Of a DNA stretch of 41,906 nt, positions 14,683 to 22,328 are shown piece by piece. The translations under genes were made by a program, and so were the position numbers. The stretch is taken from NCBI GenBank assembly GCA_013002175.1, contig JABDKP010000172.1, forward strand, positions 1 through 41,906, read 5' to 3'. Each line of letters starts with the position of its first letter. Position 1 is the stretch's first letter. This DNA is from Ilumatobacter sp. Its GTDB lineage: Bacteria; Actinomycetota; Acidimicrobiia; Acidimicrobiales; Ilumatobacteraceae. Under the pieces are notes generated by a model. That model saw nothing but the letters and a program-made list of their open reading frames with translations, was not told where the DNA came from and did not search any database.

Positions 14683-15509
14683 TAGTCCTGCAGCCGCTCG
14701 GCGACGCGCGTCAGGACGAGCAGCAGCACGACACCATTGAAGATCGCATGGGCGACGATCGTCGGCCCGATCCGCCGCAGCAGGTACGCCGCGCCGCCGA
14801 ATGCTGCACCGACCCCGGTGAGCACGAGCGCGAGGCCGATGTTGCCGACGCCGCGGACCGGGTCGATGTGGGCAACCCCGAACAGCACCGCCTGCAGCCC
14901 GATCGTCGGGAGCACCGGGAGCCGGCTGAGCAACCCCCGCATCACCACGCCGCGGAACACGACCTCCTCGACGAACGGCGCGGCGACCACCGCGGTGATC
15001 ACGATCGACACGACATAGGTGCGGTCCTGGGTGAGTTCGCTGATGCCGTCGGTGTTGCTGGTGAGCGGCACGTCGAAGGCGAGCACGAGTGCACCGACGA
15101 ACACCTGCGTGCCGACCGCCGCCAACCACGCGACCGGACCCCACCCGAGATCGGACCATCGGGGCACGATGCCGACATCGGCGAGGAACGCCCCACTGCC
15201 CCACCGGCGGCTGACGTACGTGCACCACATCAGCGACGGCGCGTATCCGACGACGCCGAGCAGCGCCACGTACGCGACGACCGGCCATTCGTAACGCAGG
15301 ACGGCGTCGAGCAACACCTTCGAACCGAACAGCGAACCGATCAAGACGGCGAGCGCCCCGCCCGCTGCGGAGATCGGAAGCGTCGGATGGGGCTGGCGAG
15401 GCGGCGCGAACGTCGGACGCGGCCGGCCGGCGGGACCCGGCACGGGTGGGGCCCACCGCGCCGGGGAGACGGGGGGCGGCGGGCCCGGCGGTGGTGGCAG
15501 CGAAGTCAT
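14682..15509 (-). CDS. CPBP family intramembrane metalloprotease
   Basis: This 275-residue protein has a Pro-rich cytoplasmic N-terminus (residues 1-45, runs of PPPP and a PxxP-like pattern) followed by about eight hydrophobic segments. The CPBP/Rce1 motifs are all present: EEVVFRG, FGVAHI and HAIFNGV, giving the two glutamates, Arg, the two histidines and Asn of the active site. Such proteases cut within or near membranes; some modify peptides or prenylated proteins. It starts at ATG 15509. A TAGCCT hexamer at 15541-15546 is about 30 nt upstream, so this is one of the few genes here likely to have a 5' leader. It lies convergent to panC and divergent from panB. Confidence 0.85.
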   Translation of the reverse strand: MTSLPPPPGPPPPVSPARWAPPVPGPAGRPRPTFAPPRQPHPTLPISAAGGALAVLIGSLFGSKVLLDAVLRYEWPVVAYVALLGVVGYAPSLMWCTYVSRRWGSGAFLADVGIVPRWSDLGWGPVAWLAAVGTQVFVGALVLAFDVPLTSNTDGISELTQDRTYVVSIVITAVVAAPFVEEVVFRGVVMRGLLSRLPVLPTIGLQAVLFGVAHIDPVRGVGNIGLALVLTGVGAAFGGAAYLLRRIGPTIVAHAIFNGVVLLLVLTRVAERLQD

Positions 15510-15540
15510 GGGGCGTCTGCCGGCGGTTCCGGCGGCGCCC

Positions 15541-15546
15541 AGGCTA
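15541..15546 (-). promoter_or_regulatory. Candidate -10 element of the CPBP gene
   Basis: TAGCCT lies 31 nt before the ATG at 15509, predicting a leader of roughly 24 nt. No clear Shine-Dalgarno site is visible. Confidence 0.35.
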
Positions 15547-15580
15547 GGGCGGCGTTGGTCGGAGGCGGGCTCGACGGGTC

Positions 15581-15586
15581 TACGGT
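15581..15586 (+). promoter_or_regulatory. -10 element of panB (leaderless)
   Basis: TACGGT, 7 nt, then the panB GTG at 15594. Confidence 0.5.
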
Positions 15587-15593
15587 GGGTGCG

Positions 15594-16442
15594 GTGACCG
15601 ACGAACAACGACCCTACGGAAGCACCCCCAGCGACCCGACGCTGAAACGCGTCAGGACACGTCACTTCAAGCGGGCGAAGGAGGACGGCATCAAGATCAC
15701 CGGCCTCACCAGCTACGACTTCATGTCTGCGTCGATCTTCGACGAAGCCGGCGTCGACTTCCTGCTGGTCGGCGACTCGGCCGGCAACACCGTGTTCGGG
15801 TACGACACCACGATCCCCGTGACGCTCGACGAGCTGATCCCGCTGACCGCCGCAGTGGTTCGTGGCGCGAACCGCGCGCTCGTGATCGCCGACATGCCGT
15901 TCGGCTCGTACGAGAACGGACCGAAACAAGCGCTCGAAACGGCGATGCGGTTCATGAAGGAGACCGGCTGCCAGGCAGTCAAGCTGGAGGGCGGCCGACG
16001 CAGCGCCGACCAGATCGAGCGGATCGTCGGCGCAGGCATCCCGGTGATGGGTCACATCGGCTTCACGCCGCAGAGCGAGCACGGGCTGGGAGGGCACATC
16101 ATCCAGGGCCGCGGGGAAGACGCCGACCGACTGCTCGCCGACGCACACGCGGTCGAGCGGGCCGGCGCGTTCGCCGTCGTGCTGGAGATGGTGCCGTCGG
16201 AGATCGCCGGCCGCTGCACCGAGGAGTTGTCGATCCCGACGATCTCGGTCGGAGCAGGCCCGCACTGCGACGGGCAGTTGATGGTGTGGACCGACTGGGC
16301 CGGCTTCGGGGCGGGGCGCATCCCGCGCTTCGTCAAGCAGTACGCGAACATCCGCGAGGTGCTGCTCGACGCGACGAAGACGTACCGGCAGGAAGTCGAG
16401 TCCGGGATCTACCCCGGACCCGAGCACGAGTACAGCGAATGA
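15594..16442 (+). CDS. panB: 3-methyl-2-oxobutanoate hydroxymethyltransferase
   Basis: PanB transfers a hydroxymethyl group from methylene-tetrahydrofolate to 2-oxoisovalerate, the first committed step to pantothenate. The 282-residue protein has the family blocks TSYD near residue 39, LVGDSAG near 58, DMPFGSY near 100, KLEGG near 127, MGHIGFTPQ near 150, EMVP and ISVGAG..CDGQ. These cover the metal-binding aspartates and catalytic Glu. The open frame extends 282 codons upstream but that part is antisense to the CPBP gene; the GTG at 15594 is fixed by TACGGT 7 nt before it. With panC nearby, the window holds both pantothenate-specific enzymes but not panD or panE. Confidence 0.95.
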   Translation: MTDEQRPYGSTPSDPTLKRVRTRHFKRAKEDGIKITGLTSYDFMSASIFDEAGVDFLLVGDSAGNTVFGYDTTIPVTLDELIPLTAAVVRGANRALVIADMPFGSYENGPKQALETAMRFMKETGCQAVKLEGGRRSADQIERIVGAGIPVMGHIGFTPQSEHGLGGHIIQGRGEDADRLLADAHAVERAGAFAVVLEMVPSEIAGRCTEELSIPTISVGAGPHCDGQLMVWTDWAGFGAGRIPRFVKQYANIREVLLDATKTYRQEVESGIYPGPEHEYSE

Positions 16443-16443
16443 C

Positions 16444-16476
16444 GCTCAGCGCGACGTCCATCGCGCGGCGCTGAGC
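16444..16476. terminator. Strong hairpin between panB and the thioesterase
   Basis: A perfect 9-bp inverted repeat, GCTCAGCGC (16444-16452) and GCGCTGAGC (16468-16476), lies just after the panB stop and includes the stop region of the convergent thioesterase. It is probably a bidirectional terminator without a U-tract. Confidence 0.5.
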
Positions 16477-17192
16477 ACTGCGTCGTCGCACACGAGCCAG
16501 GCCGAGCACGCCGACGAGGCCGCGTCGATGCGGATCCCGACATCCGCGTCCGGTTCGACCGGCGCGACGAACTCCATCTCGGCGACGCCTCGTCGATCAC
16601 CGAACGAGTCGACCGATTCCTCGAGAAACGCCCAGTTCGCCGCGTTGTTGACGTGGTTGAACTGGTCGAGGTCGGTCCGCCGGACGAGCCACCGTCGGCG
16701 GGCCGCACCGCCTGGTGGGCCGCCGAGCGACAACCGTGCCGAGACGCTGCGCCCGGCGCAGGCCTCGCCGTAGATGTCGGTGAACTGTCCGGTCAACCGT
16801 GTCGGCCGGCCGGTCGTTCCGTCGACCTGGACCCACACGCTGACTGCGTCGACCGCCGCCCCTGCGGCCCCCGCGATCGCCGTCCGGCGTTCGGCCCAGC
16901 TCGGACCGGCACCGGTGCACCACGTCGTGAGGCTCAACGACTCGCCGAGGAGGGCAGGCCTCGCCACGTCGATCAACGTGCGGCGGACGAGCCACCCGAA
17001 ACGACCGTCGAGCGCCGCGTCGGTGGCGTCGTCGGTGGCAACGTCCTGGAGGTAGCGCGCCGTGGCGTCCAGCCGCAACGACCCGGCCGGGTCGACGTCG
17101 CCCAGGCGCACGACCCGATCGGCGACGAAGCGGCGTCCCGATGTGGGGGGCGGGAGCAGTTCGGTCGCTCCGGGAACAGCCGCGCGCGCCAT
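16446..17192 (-). CDS. Acyl-ACP thioesterase-like hotdog protein
   Basis: This 248-residue protein is a double-hotdog acyl-ACP thioesterase-like protein. The N-terminal half has RVVRLGDVDPAGSLRLDATARYLQD, the typical first-hotdog helix entry, and the second half has RRTDLDQFNHVNNAANWAFLEE, where Asp, Asn and His fit the catalytic positions of the family. Such enzymes release fatty acids from acyl carrier protein or hydrolyse acyl-CoA. The length and double domain match bacterial members. The ATG at 17192 has TAGGTT 6 nt upstream. No neighbouring lipid gene points to a specific chain length. Confidence 0.78.
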   Translation of the reverse strand: MARAAVPGATELLPPPTSGRRFVADRVVRLGDVDPAGSLRLDATARYLQDVATDDATDAALDGRFGWLVRRTLIDVARPALLGESLSLTTWCTGAGPSWAERRTAIAGAAGAAVDAVSVWVQVDGTTGRPTRLTGQFTDIYGEACAGRSVSARLSLGGPPGGAARRRWLVRRTDLDQFNHVNNAANWAFLEESVDSFGDRRGVAEMEFVAPVEPDADVGIRIDAASSACSAWLVCDDAVLSAARWTSR

Positions 17193-17198
17193 CGCGGC

Positions 17199-17204
17199 AA
17201 CCTA
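17199..17204 (-). promoter_or_regulatory. -10 element of the thioesterase gene (leaderless)
   Basis: TAGGTT ends 6 nt before the ATG at 17192. Confidence 0.5.
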
Positions 17205-17218
17205 CCCGGTCCGATCGG

Positions 17219-18784
17219 TCAGGCCGGGTAGTCGTCGGGGAGATCGGTGGCGTAGAGCCACTCGTCGAAGAACGTCTGCAGGTCGACGCCGGCGACCTCC
17301 TCGGCGAGCTCGATGAATTCCGCTGTCGCCTGCGAGGTGCCGACGTTGTCGAAGATCCACCGTCGGAGCAAGTCGAAGAACGCGTCCTCACCGATCGTCA
17401 ACCGCAGCGCGTGGACGATCACGGCACCACCGTCGTAGCTCTCGAACCCGAACAGGTTCTCGACCACCGGATCACCGGTCGAGTGAACGCCGTTCTGCCG
17501 TTGCGACAGGGCGTCGCCGGCGAGCCGGTCCAGCGTGTCGACGCCCACCTCGTCGAGCCACAACCACTGGCTGTACGTGGCGAAACTCTCGTTCAACCAG
17601 ATGTCCGACCAGGTCGCCGGGCTGACGGCATTGCCGAACCACTGGTGGGCCAACTCGTGGGCGAGGAGCAGACGTTGGAGGTATCCGAGCTGCTCGCGAC
17701 GGAAATCCCCGGCATCGAACATCGACCGGCCCTGCGTCTCCATCGCCAACCCGGGCGTGCTGTCGACGAACGCGAGCCCGTACCCCGCGAGCGGGTACGG
17801 ACCGAAACGCTCTTCGAAGAACGCGACCTGACGCGCGGTCTCCTCCAGCATCGGCGGCAGGTCGTCGACGAGGTCGGTCGGCGCGAGGTTGAGCATCGGG
17901 ATCGTGCCGCCGTCGATGGAGGGGATCGGCTCCGAGTCGACGAGTTCGTAGTCACCGATCACCAGCTGGACGAGATACGTGCTCATCGGCTCGTCCATCT
18001 CCCAGATCCACGGCGTCCCGGCCGAGCCCCGTTGGGTGAGCTCGCCATTCGCAGACACCGTCTCATCGCCAGGCACGGTGATCTCGAACCGCCATGTCGC
18101 CTTGTCCGACGGGTGGTCGTTGGCAGGCATCCAGCGACGGGCGCCGTCCGGCTCGTTCAACACGTAGGAGCCGCTGCTCGTCTGGAACCACCCCGCCGGC
18201 AGCCCGGCCTCGGAGTAGACGTCGTTGGGCGCCGCGGCGTACGCGATCGATGCCGTCACCCGCTCATCGCGTTCCTCTGGCAGGCCGATCACCAGCTCGT
18301 CGCCGATCAGCTCGAACTCGGCCGCATCGGCGCCGACGTCCACCGAAGCGATGTCGAGTTGCTGTGCGTCGAGCGCGAGGAACCGCACCCCGAGCTCGAC
18401 GTCGGCGACGACACCGACGACCCCTTCGAACGCGCCGGCGTCGGCGTCGACGTCGAGTCGCACGTCGTAGGAGACGACATCGACCGCGGGCGCACCGAGT
18501 TCGGGGAACATCTCGTCGCCGAGGCCGAGCTCCGAGTCGACGTCCGGCGGGTCGGTCGTCGACACGTTCGGCACCGTCGTCGACGGCGGTGCCGTCGGTT
18601 CGGTCGGTTCGGTCGGAGGCTCGGTACCGCTGGACTCGGTGCCGTCGGGGTCGGTCTGGGGCAACGTCGGCACCGGGGCGCCCGGCAAACGCCCGATCGC
18701 CTCGGTCTCGACCGAGTGGTCAGCGGCGCAGCCGGACTGCGCCACGACGAGCGCCATGATCATCCATCGCCCCGGTCGCCGCAC
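17219..18784 (-). CDS. M1 family zinc metallopeptidase, secreted or lipoprotein
   Basis: This 521-residue zinc peptidase is of the M1 aminopeptidase family. The zinc site HELAH is at residues 376-380 with the third ligand Glu399 in WLNESFATY, giving the expected His-Glu-x-x-His-x18-Glu spacing. The segment GLAMETQ stands where the exopeptidase motif GAMEN normally lies. Residues 1-19 form a short signal peptide ending in AQSGC, an imperfect lipobox (Cys19). A Thr/Pro/Glu-rich linker (residues about 40-85) follows, then an N-terminal beta domain. It is shorter than classic aminopeptidase N because the C-terminal helical domain is missing. GTG start with TACGCT 6 nt upstream. It probably cleaves peptides outside the membrane. 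Confidence 0.87.
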   Translation of the reverse strand: MRRPGRWMIMALVVAQSGCAADHSVETEAIGRLPGAPVPTLPQTDPDGTESSGTEPPTEPTEPTAPPSTTVPNVSTTDPPDVDSELGLGDEMFPELGAPAVDVVSYDVRLDVDADAGAFEGVVGVVADVELGVRFLALDAQQLDIASVDVGADAAEFELIGDELVIGLPEERDERVTASIAYAAAPNDVYSEAGLPAGWFQTSSGSYVLNEPDGARRWMPANDHPSDKATWRFEITVPGDETVSANGELTQRGSAGTPWIWEMDEPMSTYLVQLVIGDYELVDSEPIPSIDGGTIPMLNLAPTDLVDDLPPMLEETARQVAFFEERFGPYPLAGYGLAFVDSTPGLAMETQGRSMFDAGDFRREQLGYLQRLLLAHELAHQWFGNAVSPATWSDIWLNESFATYSQWLWLDEVGVDTLDRLAGDALSQRQNGVHSTGDPVVENLFGFESYDGGAVIVHALRLTIGEDAFFDLLRRWIFDNVGTSQATAEFIELAEEVAGVDLQTFFDEWLYATDLPDDYPA

Positions 18785-18790
18785 GGCGTC

Positions 18791-18796
18791 AGCGTA
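18791..18796 (-). promoter_or_regulatory. -10 element of the M1 peptidase gene (leaderless)
   Basis: TACGCT ends 6 nt before the GTG at 18784. Confidence 0.48.
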
Positions 18797-18826
18797 ATCA
18801 GCCCATCGTGGAGGCGGGTCGCGCGC

Positions 18827-20335
18827 TCAGCGATGGGTGGAGTGGTCGGCGACGACCGCCCGGTACCGCACGGTGTGGACGCTGTCGCCCGACAGCACCG
18901 CACCCCGACCGAGCATCCGGCCGCCCTGCCAGTTCGACAGGCCCAGCTCGGGCGCGCCCAGTGCATACTGGCCGTCGACCCAGCGGGTGAACCCGTTGCC
19001 GACGAATGGAGCATCGACGCCGGCGTAGAACCGGTCGTGCTCGGCGTCATCATCGCTGACCAGCGATGCCGTGAAGTGCGGGCTGTACGTGTTGCACAAC
19101 CGCACGGCGTGGGCCACATCGTCGACGACGACGAGGGTCATCTCCGGCGAGTGCTCCCACTCCCACTCGGTTGCGAGCCCGGCCTCGGGCAGCGTCGAGG
19201 CGAATCGTTCCTGATGCGCACCGTCCGCCCGCTCGACCGAGACCTCGCGGTCGAAGCACTCGGCAGGGACGAACTCCTCGGATCCGGCGACGACGTGCAG
19301 CCGTGGCGACGCCGACCGCCCCTCGGCCGCGGCCTCCAGGCCGGCCAGGACCGACGGGATCAGCTCGGCCGCGCGACGGGCGGGCACGGCGCAGACATTG
19401 AGCGTGTTGCACACCTTGCGATCCAGCGAGTGCCGCACGACCCGTTCGAGTGTGGCCGGCGCAGCTGTCTCCCCTGCCACGACCCATGCCCCGCCGGTGC
19501 CGTGCAGGCTGACGGGCACGCCGGATTGGGCAGCCACCGCGCCGAGCTGCGCGACCGCTGCGCCGGACCCGCGGGCGACTGCGAGGGCGAGCCGCGCATC
19601 GCTGAACAGTGCGTGGCCGGCACTGTGCGCGGGCGAGTCGACGAGCTGGACCACACCCTCGGGCAACCCCGCTGCGTGGAGCGCAGGGCGCAGCGCGTGC
19701 TCGACGATCGCCCGCGCCGTCCCGAGCGCGTCTGACCCGATGCGGAACACGACCGAGTTGCCGGTGCGGACGACGCCGCATGCGTCGGCGAACACATTCG
19801 GCCGCCCCTCGAAGACGAACCCGACGATGCCGAGCGGCGCACGCCGCGCCTCGACCCGCCAGCCGGGATGAGCGATCTCGCCGACGACGACGTCGCGCGT
19901 CGCGCTGGTGTCGCGCCAGCCGTGCAGTCCTGCGATCATGTCGGCGCGCATCGTCGCCGACAGTTCGAGCCGAGTCGTCGAGCGGCCGCGGTCACGAGCC
20001 TGCTCGACATCACCGCGGTTCGCCGCGGCGATCGGCTCGAACGCGCCGTCGTCGGCCAGCAACGTGGCGAAGCGATCGAAGAACTCGCTGATCGCCTCGT
20101 CGGAACATCCGGCGAGCCCGGCGAAACCGTCGGCCGCTGCCGTGACGGCGGCGTCGACCAGCGCGTGTTCTGCGGCGGCGATGTGCAGCAGTGCGCCATC
20201 GGACTGCACGACGACGAGCCTGTCGCCCTCGCGGAAGGCCCCAGCGAGCTCTGCATCGACCGTCGCCACCCGGTCGCCGCCGAACACGATCTGCTGCCCG
20301 GCCGTCAGCGACGTCAGGTGCCCGATCTCGCTCAC
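18827..20335 (-). CDS. ProA-like aldehyde dehydrogenase (glutamate-5-semialdehyde dehydrogenase family)
   Basis: This 502-residue protein is an aldehyde dehydrogenase related to ProA. Family blocks are PLGIVGFVFEGRPNVFADA near residue 170, KTGN-like RTGNSVVFRIGS, and the catalytic cysteine segment SLDRKVCNTLNVCAVP near residue 330. It is about 80 residues longer than normal ProA because of an N-terminal extension. Its GTG start overlaps the stop of the upstream Gfo/Idh/MocA dehydrogenase as GTGA, so the two are translated together. Normal proA usually sits near proB, so this may act on a different phosphate or aldehyde. A true proline-pathway role is not excluded. Substrate unknown. Confidence 0.82.
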   Translation of the reverse strand: MSEIGHLTSLTAGQQIVFGGDRVATVDAELAGAFREGDRLVVVQSDGALLHIAAAEHALVDAAVTAAADGFAGLAGCSDEAISEFFDRFATLLADDGAFEPIAAANRGDVEQARDRGRSTTRLELSATMRADMIAGLHGWRDTSATRDVVVGEIAHPGWRVEARRAPLGIVGFVFEGRPNVFADACGVVRTGNSVVFRIGSDALGTARAIVEHALRPALHAAGLPEGVVQLVDSPAHSAGHALFSDARLALAVARGSGAAVAQLGAVAAQSGVPVSLHGTGGAWVVAGETAAPATLERVVRHSLDRKVCNTLNVCAVPARRAAELIPSVLAGLEAAAEGRSASPRLHVVAGSEEFVPAECFDREVSVERADGAHQERFASTLPEAGLATEWEWEHSPEMTLVVVDDVAHAVRLCNTYSPHFTASLVSDDDAEHDRFYAGVDAPFVGNGFTRWVDGQYALGAPELGLSNWQGGRMLGRGAVLSGDSVHTVRYRAVVADHSTHR

Positions 20336-21471
20336 CCGGAGGACTCCAGCCCGTCGAGCTCGGCCAGATCCGACATCTGCACCGGGTCGCCCGTGTCGAG
20401 CGACCGGTGGGCCGCAAAGCCGATGGCAGCGGCCCAGAGCCCGTCGAGCACGGTGACCGCCGCCGGCTCACCTGCACGGATCGCAGCGGCGAAGTCGACA
20501 TGTTCCAGGTAGCTCGCACCGTGGTGCAGGCCGACGTGCTTGATGTCACCGTCGTAGATCGTCTCCTCGACCACCGCGTGGACACCGCTGAAGATGTCCG
20601 GTGTCCGCCGGCCGACCCGGAGCACACTCTCGGTGTCCAGCGCCTCGACCTTGCCGAGCGGGCCGACGACGGAGATCTCCCGCTCGTTCTTGCTCGCCTC
20701 CGCGAACATGCAGAGGTCGAGCAGCCCACGGCTGCCGTCGGCGAAGTCGACGACGACGAATGCGTTGTCCAAGATGTCGGGCGTCTCGCCGTCGTACCGC
20801 TCGTCGAGATGGTTGACGTCCTGGTTGCCCGATGCGAACACCCGGACCGGTCGGCTCTGCGTGATCTGCAGCATCAGGTCGAAGAAGTGGCAGGTCTTCT
20901 CCACGAGCGTGCCGCCGGTGTTGCGGTTGAAGCGATTCCAGTCGCCGACCTTCTCCAGGAACGGGAAGCGGTGCTCGCGGACGGCGACCATCTTGACGTC
21001 GCCGACAACCCCCGCACGCACCTCCTCGAGCAGCCGTCGGACCGGCGGCATGTAGCGGTACTCCAGGCCCATCCAGACGACCTGGCCCGGCGGGCGGGCA
21101 GCGACACGGTCGACGATGTCGCGACAGTCCTCCATCGTCGTGCACAGCGGCTTCTCGATCAGCAGGTGCATGCCGGACTCGATCGCAGGCACGAGCACCT
21201 CGTGGTGGGTGAAATTGGGCGACGCGACCACCACGGCGTCGCACAGCCCGGCGTCGAGCAACTCCTCGACTGTGGTGAACGTGGCAAGTGGCACGTCGCC
21301 GCCGACGACGGCGCGCGCCCGGTCGAGCGACGGCTGGTGCGGATCGGCCACCGCGGCGACCTCGCAGCCGTCCATCGCCCGGATGTTCTCGATGTGCTCG
21401 ATGCCCATCATCCCGGTACCGATCACGCCGTAGCGGATGACGTCGGTCTCGACCTGGGTTCGCTCTGGCAC
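20332..21471 (-). CDS. Gfo/Idh/MocA family oxidoreductase
   Basis: This 379-residue NAD(P)-dependent dehydrogenase has the Rossmann motif GVIGTGMMG near residue 16, the DAVVVASPN segment, and the family signature EKPLCTT near residue 100 (the catalytic lysine of EKP). The second domain has the EYRYMPPVRRL and NTGGTLVEKTCHFFDLM helix, where the latter His is usual in sugar- or inositol-type members. Such enzymes oxidise or reduce a hydroxyl/keto group on sugars or cyclitols. The GTG at 21471 fits the reverse TACGCT 7 nt upstream. Followed by a ProA-like aldehyde dehydrogenase in one operon; the pathway is unknown. Confidence 0.87.
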   Translation of the reverse strand: MPERTQVETDVIRYGVIGTGMMGIEHIENIRAMDGCEVAAVADPHQPSLDRARAVVGGDVPLATFTTVEELLDAGLCDAVVVASPNFTHHEVLVPAIESGMHLLIEKPLCTTMEDCRDIVDRVAARPPGQVVWMGLEYRYMPPVRRLLEEVRAGVVGDVKMVAVREHRFPFLEKVGDWNRFNRNTGGTLVEKTCHFFDLMLQITQSRPVRVFASGNQDVNHLDERYDGETPDILDNAFVVVDFADGSRGLLDLCMFAEASKNEREISVVGPLGKVEALDTESVLRVGRRTPDIFSGVHAVVEETIYDGDIKHVGLHHGASYLEHVDFAAAIRAGEPAAVTVLDGLWAAAIGFAAHRSLDTGDPVQMSDLAELDGLESSG

Positions 21472-21477
21472 GACGGT

Positions 21478-21483
21478 TAGCGT
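21478..21483 (+). promoter_or_regulatory. -10 element of the MBL hydrolase, shared bidirectional promoter
   Basis: TAGCGT, 6 nt, then GTG at 21490. It overlaps base-for-base the reverse TACGCT at 21479-21484. Confidence 0.55.
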
Positions 21484-21484
21484 A
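21479..21484 (-). promoter_or_regulatory. -10 element of the Gfo/ALDH operon, shared bidirectional promoter
   Basis: TACGCT (minus strand), 7 nt, then GTG at 21471. Only 18 bp separate the two divergent start codons. Confidence 0.55.
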
Positions 21485-21489
21485 CGCGT

Positions 21490-22209
21490 GTGACCGGACT
21501 TCCCGACAACAGCCACGACAACCCATCCGACGTCTCTGACCGCCTCTACTTCCGGCAGCTGCTGTCCGGGAAGGACTTCGCCGCCGACGATCAGCTCGCC
21601 GCCCAGATGGTCAACTTCGTGTACGCCATCGGCGACCGCCAGACGGGCGAATGCGTGCTCGTCGACCCCGCGTACGCGCCGGGCGAACTGGTCGACATCG
21701 TCGAGGCCGACGGCATGACGGTGGGCGGCGTGCTCGCCACCCACTACCACCCGGACCACGTCGGCGGATCGATGATGGGGTTGTCGATCGCCGGAATCTC
21801 CGCGCTCCTCGAACGGGTCGACTGTCCGATCCACGTGCAGGCCGACGAGTCCGAATGGGTCGCCAAGACCACCGCCGTGGGCGACGACCATCTCGTCTCG
21901 CACTCGTCAGGTGACGTGCTGACCGTCGGCGCGGTCGACATCACGCTGTTGCACACGCCAGGTCACACACCGGGCAGCCAGTGCTTCCTCGTCGACGGCC
22001 GACTCGTCGCCGGCGACACGCTGTTCCTCGACGGGTGCGGGCGGACCGACCTGCCCGGGTCGAACCCGGCTCAGATGGTCGAGAGTCTGCGCACGCTCGC
22101 CACCGTGCCCGGCGACACGATCCTCTACCCCGGCCACCGGTACTCCCCCGCCGCCAGCGCGCCGATGGAGCACGTCGTCGCCGAGAACTGGGTGTTCCAG
22201 GGCCTCTGA
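21490..22209 (+). CDS. Metallo-beta-lactamase fold hydrolase (glyoxalase II-like)
   Basis: This 239-residue hydrolase has the zinc-binding motif THYHPDHVGG (His-x-His-x-Asp-His) near residue 84, HTPGHTPGSQC near 157, GDTLFLDGCGRTDLPG near 176 and the final YPGHRYSP near 218, so the dinuclear metal site looks complete. The GRTDLPG block is typical of the hydroxyacylglutathione hydrolase/persulfide dioxygenase branch. Actinobacteria use mycothiol, so the thioester partner would differ. It starts at GTG 21490 with TAGCGT 6 nt upstream and is divergent from the Gfo/ALDH operon across 18 bp, which may mean co-control. Confidence 0.87.
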   Translation: MTGLPDNSHDNPSDVSDRLYFRQLLSGKDFAADDQLAAQMVNFVYAIGDRQTGECVLVDPAYAPGELVDIVEADGMTVGGVLATHYHPDHVGGSMMGLSIAGISALLERVDCPIHVQADESEWVAKTTAVGDDHLVSHSSGDVLTVGAVDITLLHTPGHTPGSQCFLVDGRLVAGDTLFLDGCGRTDLPGSNPAQMVESLRTLATVPGDTILYPGHRYSPAASAPMEHVVAENWVFQGL

Positions 22210-22224
22210 CCCGCTGCTGTTGAG

Positions 22225-22287
22225 GACTCCGAGCCGGAGGCGAGTCGGGCGTCAGCCCGAGCACCGCCGGCAGCGGCGGAGCCGCTG
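22225..22287. terminator. Three consecutive hairpins between convergent genes
   Basis: Three inverted repeats lie in a 119-bp convergent gap. GACTC pairs with GAGTC (22225-22229 with 22242-22246), CGGGC with GCCCG (22246-22250 with 22255-22259), and CAGCGG with CCGCTG (22271-22276 with 22282-22287). They probably terminate the MBL gene and the LysM gene from either side. The rest of the gap shows nothing coding. Confidence 0.45.
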
Positions 22288-22328
22288 GAGTCGACGAAGT
22301 CGACCGGTGTCGACGTCGCCGACCGGCG

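Noticed and set aside
14748-15593. N-terminal extension of panB
   Set aside because: It is antisense to the CPBP protease gene, adds non-family sequence, and lies upstream of the TACGGT promoter element.
18827-20335. Naming the ProA-like gene proA
   Set aside because: It has an extra N-terminal region and is coupled to a Gfo/Idh/MocA dehydrogenase without proB, so the symbol would overstate the evidence.
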